Of a stretch of DNA of 64,000 bases, positions 56,375 through 63,002 are shown piece after piece. The stretch lies in the NCBI GenBank assembly GCA_041392845.1, contig JAWKLG010000027.1:1-64000 (forward strand). Direction: 5' to 3'. The translations under genes were made by a program, and so were the position numbers. The number at the start of each line of letters is the position of its first letter. The first letter of the stretch is position 1. This stretch comes from JAGQWW01 sp041392845 (GTDB lineage Bacteria > Bacteroidota > Bacteroidia > Chitinophagales > Saprospiraceae). Below the pieces are notes generated by a model. The model ran no database searches. It saw nothing but the letters and a program-made list of their open reading frames with translations, and was not told the DNA's origin.

Positions 56375-56392
56375 AAAAAACCTTTTTTAAAA

Positions 56393-56788
56393 TCATTTAG
56401 CATATTGGCCATCGCTCACCTTTTCCATCCAGCTTACTGCCGATCCATCGACCTCTTCCTGAATTGCAATATGGCTCATCGCCTTGTTAGGAGATGCTCC
56501 ATGCCAGTGCTTTTCATTGGGTTCGAAATAAACCACATCACCAGGTCGAATTTCTTCAATCGTGCCACCTTCCTTTTGTACCCATCCAAGACCGGATTGT
56601 ACAATCAAGGTTTGTCCGGCAGGGTGGGTATGCCAGGCAGTTCTGGCACCAGGTTCAAAGGTTACCAATGCTCCGGAACTGTGGGTGGCCTCTTTTTTTG
56701 GAAACAAGGGATCTATTCTGACAGCACCCGTAAACCAATCTTCCGGTCCTTTCATTGAAGGTGCCTGGCCATTTTTAATTAATTCCAT
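56393..56788 (-). CDS. Manganese-type cupin protein
   Basis: A 131-aa single-domain cupin: RTAWHTHPAGQTLIV (two His of cupin motif 1) and FEPNEKHWHGASPNKAMSHI (motif 2 His). This resembles the (R)-mandelonitrile-lyase-like/YhcH group of Mn cupins. No signal peptide, so cytosolic. The paralogue at 57778 shares the motifs but has a lipoprotein-like signal. It is in the run of genes with an aldo/keto reductase, so a role in reactive-carbonyl or aromatic metabolism is possible. Confidence 0.85.
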   Translation of the reverse strand: MELIKNGQAPSMKGPEDWFTGAVRIDPLFPKKEATHSSGALVTFEPGARTAWHTHPAGQTLIVQSGLGWVQKEGGTIEEIRPGDVVYFEPNEKHWHGASPNKAMSHIAIQEEVDGSAVSWMEKVSDGQYAK

Positions 56789-56825
56789 GGTAGATTTATT
56801 TATTTTTTAAAGTAGGGAAGGCAAT

Positions 56826-57686
56826 TTATACGCCTGAATAAACAGGAAATTTACTCGCCTCTCCGTAGTCCTTAATCTGTTCTAAATTTTGAAGGTAATC
56901 CATATCCTCTGCCGAAATTTCAAAGTCCAATTCCGCATTGTTTTTCATGTGATTTGGATTGGCAGTTTTTGGCAAAGGCAAAAGGCCAAGTTGCAGGTCG
57001 TATTTGATTCCTAATTGAGGTACCGAAACATTGTACTTGTTAGCCATCTCAGCTACCTTCTCATTTTTAAAAAGTTCTCCATGCCCAATGGGGGAATATG
57101 CTTCCACTAAAATATCATTGGCTTTACAATAATTAATCAAATCCTTTGGCGTATTGGTAATATGCGCTAAAATCTGATTCACCATAGGTTTCACAGTACA
57201 ATGGTCAAGGATATTTTTAAGGTCTTCCTTCTCAAAGTTTGAAACCCCGATGGATTTGATTTTTCCTTCTTTGTAAGCATCTTCCAAAGCTCTCCAAGCT
57301 TCACGATTGCCCTCAAAATAGCGGTCTTCATTCTGGTATTCCATCCAAGGTTTTGGACTGTGAATGATCATCAAATCCAGATAATCCAAGCCCATTACGT
57401 CCAATGATTTATTGATAGAAGCCACAGCCACATCATAGGATTTTACTTCAGCAGCCAATTTGGTTGTGACAAAAAGGTCTTCTCTGTTTACACCACTTTC
57501 CTTTACTCCTTTTCCTACACCTTCTTCATTTTGGTATGCTTGTGCTGTATCGATATGGCGGTAACCTATTTTAACCGCATCTTTAACCGCTTGTACTGAA
57601 TCATCATTGCTGATAAACCAGGTTCCTAGTCCCAATTTTGGAATTTCTACTCCATTGGCTAGTTTGAAATTTTCTTTTAAAATCAT
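56826..57686 (-). CDS. Aldo/keto reductase (2,5-diketogluconate-reductase-like)
   Basis: A 286-aa TIM-barrel enzyme: KLGLGTWFISNDDSVQAVKD, GYRHIDTAQAYQNEEGVGKG (catalytic Asp and Tyr), DLMIIHSPKPWMEY (His), KSIGVSNFEKEDLKNILDH and a final NADPH-binding LLPLPKTANPNHMKNNAEL. It belongs to the AKR3/AKR5 group, typically reducing dicarbonyls and aldoses. It lies between two cupin genes on the same strand and near the AraC gene. Confidence 0.9.
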   Translation of the reverse strand: MILKENFKLANGVEIPKLGLGTWFISNDDSVQAVKDAVKIGYRHIDTAQAYQNEEGVGKGVKESGVNREDLFVTTKLAAEVKSYDVAVASINKSLDVMGLDYLDLMIIHSPKPWMEYQNEDRYFEGNREAWRALEDAYKEGKIKSIGVSNFEKEDLKNILDHCTVKPMVNQILAHITNTPKDLINYCKANDILVEAYSPIGHGELFKNEKVAEMANKYNVSVPQLGIKYDLQLGLLPLPKTANPNHMKNNAELDFEISAEDMDYLQNLEQIKDYGEASKFPVYSGV

Positions 57687-57777
57687 GATATGTTGTTTTT
57701 TCTTTTTTTAAAAAAGTAGAATAAGCTTATATAAACTACATGCCTTTTGGCAATCGCATGTTCACTTTTTTCTTTTT

Positions 57778-58281
57778 TTAAATATTATTGTATTGCTCAT
57801 CGGTTACAGGTTCCATCCATTCGATGATTCCTTTTTCCGTATTTGGCACGATGTACATTTGTTGTAAATCTGAATCCGGGCTCGCTCCATGCCAATGTCT
57901 CTTATTGGGAGGACACTTTATTACATCTCCTTTTTTCATGATTTCAATGGCCTGACCTTCGATCTGATGATATCCAATCCCATCAGTGATGATTAAAATT
58001 TGACCGCCGGGATGCGTGTGCCAATTGCTTCTTGCGCCTGGTTCGAAATAGACATTTCCCACCAAAGTTGTGAAAGTGGAGTCCATTGAAACCAATCCGT
58101 AGTTATAAGCATTGCCAGTGAAATTTTCAGCCGGTCCTAATTTCCCTTTTGGGAAAATTGCAGCATTAGTACTCGCTGGTTTCTCAACAACTGGAGCTTC
58201 CTGACAACTGAAGAAAAGGATGGAAAATAGTAGAAGGACAATTGATGTCGTAAAGCTTGATAGTTTGGTTCTTGGTTGCAT
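57778..58281 (-). CDS. Exported cupin protein
   Basis: A 167-aa cupin with a lipoprotein-like signal (LLLFSILFFSC, Cys26, then QEAP). Cupin motifs are RSNWHTHPGGQILIITDGIG and KCPPNKRHWHGASPDSDLQQ. It is close to the cytosolic cupin at 56393 (shared HWHGASP), so they are likely duplicates placed in two compartments. The first gene of the run, 86 bp from the AraC gene's stop. Confidence 0.85.
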   Translation of the reverse strand: MQPRTKLSSFTTSIVLLLFSILFFSCQEAPVVEKPASTNAAIFPKGKLGPAENFTGNAYNYGLVSMDSTFTTLVGNVYFEPGARSNWHTHPGGQILIITDGIGYHQIEGQAIEIMKKGDVIKCPPNKRHWHGASPDSDLQQMYIVPNTEKGIIEWMEPVTDEQYNNI

Positions 58282-58366
58282 TGCAGTAAGATTTTAATGT
58301 TTACTGCAAAGATGAGCACTATTTAAGTGTTAAGTGTAATGAATATCAAACCAAAAATTAAGAAAA

Positions 58367-59245
58367 TCAAACTTCTATGGTCCTGATTGCCTTAGGAGTA
58401 GTTCCTGACATCTTTTTAAAAAAGTTATTAAAATAAGTAGGGTATTCAAATCCTAGTGAATAAGCTATTTCATTGATATTCCAATTGGTGAATTTGAGTA
58501 GGGCCGAGGCTTCATTGAATATCCTCTCGGAGATATGGCTGGAGGTGGGTTTGCCTGTAATTTCCTTGACAGCTCGATTCAAATAATTGACATGTACTGA
58601 AAGATTTTCTGCATAATCCTTCGGTGTCTTGAGTTTCAAAGGATTGTCAGCACTTTCAATAGGGAATTGCCTTTCCAATAATTCAAGAAAAACCGTTGTA
58701 AGGCGATTTGCTGCATTTTTAGGCTGATCATGATTTTCTGAAGGTTCCATTTTCATGGCTTCGTGTATGATCAAATGAATGTAATTTCGAAGAAGGTCAT
58801 CCTTATAAGGATACTCAGTTTGTTGTTCCTCAATCATCTTTTTAAAAATGGAATTGAGGAATGCCCTTTGTTCTTCATTTATTTTTAAAACAGGCGTTCC
58901 ACCCAGGTTAAACAAGGGAGAATGTAAGATGCTTTCCGACCGATCTCCTACATTCAAAAACTCTTCTGAGAATAGGCATGTGTAGCCGACATAAGTTCTG
59001 GAAATGGTTTCCCAGGAATAGGGGATATGTGGATTTCCGAAAAACAGAACGGTTCCTTCATGGTCAAAACTCCGGTCAGCATAATGTATTTTGCTCATGC
59101 CTGTGGTCAGACAAATTTTATAAAAATCTTTCCGACTATAGGTTTTGGTCGCATTCTCATCCTTCTCAATTTGGAACACATTGAACCCTTTCAGTTTGAG
59201 TTCCGAATTGAATTCCGATACCGAACGTTGTGTTTTTACATCCAT
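58367..59245 (-). CDS. AraC-family transcriptional regulator
   Basis: A 292-aa protein. The N-terminal half (about 1-160) is an effector-binding beta-barrel (FYKICLTTGMSKIHYADRSF, EGTVLFFGNPHIPYSWETIS). The C-terminal AraC/XylS domain has two helix-turn-helices, with the second WNINEIAYSLGFEYPTYFNN followed by FFKKMSGTTPKAIR. It is upstream of, and in the same direction as, the cupin/AKR/cupin/DUF2255 run and probably controls it. A taactttg sequence lies next to the start codon (59250-59257), resembling a -7 box, but the spacing is unusual. Confidence 0.85.
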   Translation of the reverse strand: MDVKTQRSVSEFNSELKLKGFNVFQIEKDENATKTYSRKDFYKICLTTGMSKIHYADRSFDHEGTVLFFGNPHIPYSWETISRTYVGYTCLFSEEFLNVGDRSESILHSPLFNLGGTPVLKINEEQRAFLNSIFKKMIEEQQTEYPYKDDLLRNYIHLIIHEAMKMEPSENHDQPKNAANRLTTVFLELLERQFPIESADNPLKLKTPKDYAENLSVHVNYLNRAVKEITGKPTSSHISERIFNEASALLKFTNWNINEIAYSLGFEYPTYFNNFFKKMSGTTPKAIRTIEV

Positions 59246-59328
59246 GTAGCAAAGTTAAGAAAATCAAACCAAAAAGAGATGAAGGGATTTTGGGTTGGGG
59301 TGATGGGGAGATAGGAGCATGGCAAAAT

Positions 59329-59437
59329 AATGACGTTGCGTCCTCAGTGACCTTAGCGGTGAAATTATTAACCGCTACGAGCGCGAAGGACGCAACATTA
59401 AGAGGTCTCGTAAATCGTAAACCGTAATTCGTAAATA
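59329..59437. repeat. GTTGCGTCC palindrome and CGTAAAC heptamer array
   Basis: 59329-59402 is an imperfect long palindrome (gacgttgcgtcctcagtgac ... tagcggtgaaattattaacc ... cgaaggacgcaacattaa). 59407-59437 has tcgtaaa, tcgtaaa, ccgtaat, tcgtaaa in 7-bp register. The array ends 8 bp from the stop of the gene at 59445. Confidence 0.75.
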
Positions 59438-59444
59438 AAAGGGA

Positions 59445-59891
59445 TTAATCCCTGCTCAACGGTCCTTCCCACAGCACTTGTTCAATCATCCATTTGCCAT
59501 CGTGTTTGGCAAGTAAGGCATAGTCGGTACCCCACCAGGCTGTAATTTTAGCTGCGGCAGTATGATTGGAGATGTCCAGTATTTTTACAGATTTGGGTGC
59601 ATCCGATTTGGCGAAGTTTTTCTTTTCCGCTACTCTTTTTGCATAATTTACTGCAGCCTGGTAAGTCATTTGTCCTTCTGATTTATACATTCCGGTTTCT
59701 TTGTTTTTCCAATAACCGAATTTCAGTAATTCAGGAACGATGGCATTTTTTAGTTTGACGGTATCCCCTTCATAAAATCCTTCCAGGTAATTCATGCAAG
59801 CTGTAGTAACTCCTGCCTCTTCAGTTTCGGATTGAGCGTTTAGGTGTAAAAAAGAAATTCCAAGCAATGAAATCATTAAAAATAGGCGCAT
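59445..59891 (-). CDS. Exported NTF2-like protein (lumazine-binding/SnoaL-like)
   Basis: A 148-aa protein with a signal peptide (MRLFLMISLLGISFLHLNAQ). The NTF2 fold is indicated by an N-terminal helix (GVTTACMNYLEGFYEGDTVK), the kinked strands PKSVKILDISNHTAAAKITA and the end KHDGKWMIEQVLWEGP. This is the putative lumazine-binding group (DUF4440-like) common in Bacteroidota. The function is unknown, and no enzyme can be claimed. It lies between two repeat blocks. Confidence 0.75.
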   Translation of the reverse strand: MRLFLMISLLGISFLHLNAQSETEEAGVTTACMNYLEGFYEGDTVKLKNAIVPELLKFGYWKNKETGMYKSEGQMTYQAAVNYAKRVAEKKNFAKSDAPKSVKILDISNHTAAAKITAWWGTDYALLAKHDGKWMIEQVLWEGPLSRD

Positions 59892-60042
59892 ACTTTTATC
59901 TAATTGAGGTGAAAAATGTCTGTCAAAATAATAATTGCTACTTTCAATTCAGGTTTTGAAAGGATTGGTGAACAGATTTTGGGATTTGCCTTTCATAATT
60001 GTGATGAATAACAAAATGAATTTCCATTTTAAATAAAAAATT

Positions 60043-60876
60043 ATGTCTGACCTTATACTACCGGGAGGTGATCTTCTAAATGTTGCAATTCTAGTGGATG
60101 GCTCACCCATTCCTGATGAAGTTCAAATTTTATCTGTTTTTACAGAGGCCGGATTCAATCAGATGCCGATGCTTTCCCTAGTTTTAACAGGCCGGCATGA
60201 TGAAGAAAGTCTTGAAGAATGGCTTGACAAGGTCAATTTTAAAGATGAAAGTATCATTGAAGTAAAAGCAGGATATGAGTATGATTTAAAGACTATTTTC
60301 AAAGGAGAATTCCTTGGGTTGAATATTAGTTATGATGGAGAAAAAGGGAGTAAGGTTCAGGTCGATGCGATTAGTCGTGCCTATCATTTAGACGTGGTTT
60401 TCAAGAGCTTTTCTTTTTCCAATATATCCGATAAGGACTTGATGGATACGATTGCGAATGAAGAGCAAATAATAATTCAAAATGAATTCGCCGATCTAAA
60501 TCCTACCAATTTAGAATTTGAAGGAACTGCCTGGGAACTGATTTTGGATCGGGCCCTTGCCAAAAGACTGGTTGCTATTGTTGATTTTGATAAAATAATT
60601 CTGGAAAAACCATCCAGAGAAAAAGATGCAATTGGCATTTTGGATCCTTTCCAAAATATCATCGACATGGAATTGACCCTCGAGTCAAATTATGGAGAAG
60701 GCCGCGAAAAATTTGGAGAAATTACGATCCAGGGAACGAATGCACTCGCACTAAATCAAATCGTTGAAATCAGAGGCATCAATAAACTATTCAACGGTAA
60801 TGCGCTCATCATCCAAATCACCCATGACCTCGCTGAAGGAAACTGGGAAACGGTGCTTGGACTGGAAATGGGATAG
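60043..60876 (+). CDS. Orphan VgrG/gp27-like hub protein (phage late control D-like)
   Basis: A 277-aa protein with the pattern of the gp27-like hub domain in VgrG, Afp8 and phage D proteins: N-terminal VAILVDGSPIPDEVQILSVF, a tube-binding ASIAF-type middle (FKGEFLGLNISYDGEKGSKV, DAISRAYHLDVVFKSFSFSN), the RALAKRLVAIVDFDKIILEK swap region and LIIQITHDLAEGNWETVLGL at the end. It stops where the OB-fold and beta-helix spike of VgrG would begin. No sheath, tube, baseplate or AAA gene is in the window. It may be a stand-alone hub for a distant contractile system, or a remnant. An unlike repeat array follows its stop by 34 bp. Confidence 0.65.
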   Translation: MSDLILPGGDLLNVAILVDGSPIPDEVQILSVFTEAGFNQMPMLSLVLTGRHDEESLEEWLDKVNFKDESIIEVKAGYEYDLKTIFKGEFLGLNISYDGEKGSKVQVDAISRAYHLDVVFKSFSFSNISDKDLMDTIANEEQIIIQNEFADLNPTNLEFEGTAWELILDRALAKRLVAIVDFDKIILEKPSREKDAIGILDPFQNIIDMELTLESNYGEGREKFGEITIQGTNALALNQIVEIRGINKLFNGNALIIQITHDLAEGNWETVLGLEMG

Positions 60877-60909
60877 GTTTTGAGTCAACCTATTTCAAGA
60901 CAAGAGAAT

Positions 60910-61118
60910 CACCCCCCGACCCCCTCAAGGGGGAGACGATACAGTGACTCCCTCAAGGAGGAGACCTGAGACATGCCTCCCTCAAGGAGGAGACCTGAGA
61001 CATGCTTTCCTCAAGGAGGAGACCTGAGACATGCCTCCCTCAAGGAGGAGACCTGAGACATGCCTCCCTCAAGGAGGAGACCTGAGACATGCCTCCCCCT
61101 TGAGGGGGTCGGGGGGTG
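60910..61118. repeat. TIR-bounded array of 29-bp hairpin repeats
   Basis: Perfect 26-bp inverted ends (60910-60935 and 61093-61118: caccccccgaccccctcaag / ctcccccttgagggggtcgg) enclose one variant and four full 29-bp units (gacctgagacatg plus cctccctcaaggagga). Every unit can form a hairpin with a CTCAA loop. A shorter copy is at 62745-62866 and a half copy at 18334-18359. Not a CRISPR array, since there are no unique spacers. Confidence 0.85.
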
Positions 61119-61188
61119 AAAAAATTCCAGAATGATCAAGAGAATTTTTGATTTTTGAATCTTGACCATTAATCTTTGAAGTTCTCCA

Positions 61189-61252
61189 TCGTAGCGTCCT
61201 TCCGTAGCGGTGAAATTTTTAACACCACAACGGACACCGAAGACGCTACGTA
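61189..61252. repeat. GTAGCGTCC palindrome
   Basis: tcgtagcgtccttccgtagc, ggtgaaatttttaacaccac, aacggacaccgaagacgctacg: a 64-bp imperfect palindrome. It abuts the stop of the UbiA-like gene at 61257, so could end transcription. Confidence 0.75.
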
Positions 61253-61256
61253 TATT

Positions 61257-62111
61257 TTATCCTAAAATTATTCCTACCACAAAAACCACTGCACCAAGGA
61301 TGAGGCTCCGTACTCCATGGGTAAACATTTTATCCATATTGAATCCAAGAAGTTGATGGAAGCTGATGTTTAGAGCCGGAAGTAGTGGCAACAATACCCA
61401 CAACCACCTGAATTTTAAGTCTTGGGGCAAAGCAAAAAAGCAAATGATGGCTCCAAGAAGGGAAATGCCTATGGATAAACGCAAGAGTTGTTTTGTTCCA
61501 CCAGCCACCTGTACCCAGTTTTTGATTCCAGCTTGCTCATCGCCCAACCTGTCTCCATAATCTTTCAAAGGCATGTTTGCCAGGAATAGAAAAACGGTAG
61601 ATAATAAAAACGGAGGAAGAACAGTAGATTCAGTTGCCATCCAATATCCCAAAATGATAGGCAAATTGAAATTGATAACCAGATAAATGGTTGCTAAAAC
61701 CGGAATCCTTTTGAATCTTACTGGGGGCGTTGAATAAAAATATCCCATCAATAGAGTGATCCATACCAGGGAACGTTCTGCCCAGGAATCATGCAAAAAG
61801 AATGGATAAAGCACCGTCAAACCAAATAGAATTTGGCAATAAATCCAGCCTTCCCGAACCGTAATGACTCCCTTTGATAATGGCCGATCCGGTGAATTAA
61901 TAGCATCTTCGGCTGTGTCTGTAACTCCATTTATTAAATAGACGTAATTCATGCAAATGAAATACATGCAGAATGCAGCTAGAAGGATGTTTAAAGGCAA
62001 TTCCGGACTTACATAAACGGCACCTGCTAATAATAGCATCCCAGCCATGGGTGGCCCTTCTATTCTACCCATGGTATTGAGGTAATAGAATTTTTTAAGC
62101 AACCTGACCAT
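61257..62111 (-). CDS. UbiA-family prenyltransferase
   Basis: A 284-aa polytopic protein with about eight helices. The two Asp-rich motifs are visible: NGVTDTAEDAINSPDRPLSK (residues 61-80, N-x-x-x-D-x-x-x-D type) and PLKDYGDRLGDEQAGIKNW (about 183-201). These bind Mg-pyrophosphate of the prenyl donor. UbiA enzymes prenylate aromatic acids, homogentisate, heme or, in DPPR synthase, phosphoribose. The missing context does not tell which. It overlaps the deoxyribosyltransferase-like gene by 17 bp and must be cotranscribed with it. Confidence 0.85.
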   Translation of the reverse strand: MVRLLKKFYYLNTMGRIEGPPMAGMLLLAGAVYVSPELPLNILLAAFCMYFICMNYVYLINGVTDTAEDAINSPDRPLSKGVITVREGWIYCQILFGLTVLYPFFLHDSWAERSLVWITLLMGYFYSTPPVRFKRIPVLATIYLVINFNLPIILGYWMATESTVLPPFLLSTVFLFLANMPLKDYGDRLGDEQAGIKNWVQVAGGTKQLLRLSIGISLLGAIICFFALPQDLKFRWLWVLLPLLPALNISFHQLLGFNMDKMFTHGVRSLILGAVVFVVGIILG

Positions 62112-62598
62112 ACGTAGATTTTAAAGAAGCCTTGTATTCTGATAAGAAATTAGCGATTTCACTACCTAAATCGGCTCTGGAATTCACTTTGATTATTTTA
62201 TCATGTACGATTTTATCTTGCTTCAATCGATCGTACATAATGGGACAACTGGTTAAAACGGCGTCAATACCACCTTTTATCATCCAATCCCTTGTCCAGG
62301 AATAATCGCGTTCAGCAACCAACACCATGGGTTTATCCGAACAGGCATACCAACCTACTTCCCAAGCACAATCTCTTCCGTAAGGTGCCAGCAAAAGACC
62401 AATTTCAGATGCCATCATAGCCTCTAAGTCTATTCGGTAAACTTCCTTTTCGAATAGCCTGTGATCTACATTGTACGGATTGTGATCCTGTGGTTTAAAA
62501 ATATCAAAATGTGAACTGATGATATCACAGATTTCATTGTTCCATGCATGCGCATCTTCAGATATTCGTGCACTTAGGTACATTTTTACCTTCTCCAT
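62095..62598 (-). CDS. Nucleoside 2-deoxyribosyltransferase-like protein
   Basis: A 167-aa protein from the start at 62598 (MEKVKMYLSARIS); the frame to 62634 adds 12 doubtful residues. It has the PF05014 pattern: KMYLSARISEDAHAWNNEI, then DIFKPQDHNPY, the acidic DLEAMMASEIGLLLAPYGRD and AWEVGWYACSDKPMVLVAER. The catalytic Glu of the family would be in AWEVGW. These enzymes cleave N-glycosidic bonds of nucleosides; others of this fold hydrolyse nucleotides. Here the substrate is unknown. It overlaps and precedes the UbiA gene. Confidence 0.75.
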   Translation of the reverse strand: MEKVKMYLSARISEDAHAWNNEICDIISSHFDIFKPQDHNPYNVDHRLFEKEVYRIDLEAMMASEIGLLLAPYGRDCAWEVGWYACSDKPMVLVAERDYSWTRDWMIKGGIDAVLTSCPIMYDRLKQDKIVHDKIIKVNSRADLGSEIANFLSEYKASLKSTYGQVA

Positions 62599-62682
62599 AA
62601 CATTTAATTTTAGGTGATTGAGGTTCTTACCCAAAATTATTGAGAAGGAAATTCCGGTCTGTCACCCCAGAGGGTGAAATTT

Positions 62683-62726
62683 GGGCTGGAGACTGGGGAC
62701 TTGGTGCTAGGGGCTGGGTGCTGGTA
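62683..62726. repeat. Heptamer array, GGGGCTG/GGTGCTA family
   Basis: Units ggagact, ggggact, tggtgct, aggggct, gggtgct in 7-bp register. Same family as 22899, 46364 and 55681. Confidence 0.75.
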
Positions 62727-62744
62727 AGATTTTGGATAGACAAT

Positions 62745-62866
62745 CACCCCCCGACCCCCTCAAGGGGGAGACGATACAGTGACTCCCTCAAAGGGGAAAC
62801 CTGAGATATGCCTCCCTCAAGGAGGAGACCTGAGATATGCCTCCCCCTTGAGGGGGTCGGGGGGTG
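62745..62866. repeat. TIR-bounded hairpin array, short copy
   Basis: Same 26-bp ends as 60910-61118, with one variant unit and about two units between (gagatatg in place of gagacatg). The shared tatg/catg difference shows that units within one copy change together. Confidence 0.85.
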
Positions 62867-62969
62867 AAATACCAGAATACTCAAGAGGATTTTCGCTTTT
62901 TGAATCTTGATTTTTGAAGTCCTCCAAAGTAGATCCAGACAGACAAGTAGTGGCCTAATTTCCGTGCAT

Positions 62970-62999
62970 TCGTAAACCGTAAATCGTAAACCGTAAATT
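62970..62999. repeat. Heptamer array, CGTAAAC family
   Basis: cgtaaac, cgtaaat, cgtaaac, cgtaaat in register. It ends 4 bp before the stop of the gene at 63003. Confidence 0.8.
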
Positions 63000-63002
63000 T
63001 TT

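Noticed and set aside
60043..60876. Prophage or complete contractile injection system
   Set aside because: Only one hub-like gene is present; no sheath, tube, capsid, integrase or AAA gene occurs in the window.
60910..61118. Possible CRISPR array (29-bp repeats)
   Set aside because: Repeats are contiguous with no unique spacers, the units are palindromic, and no cas gene is nearby. The inverted ends point to another element.
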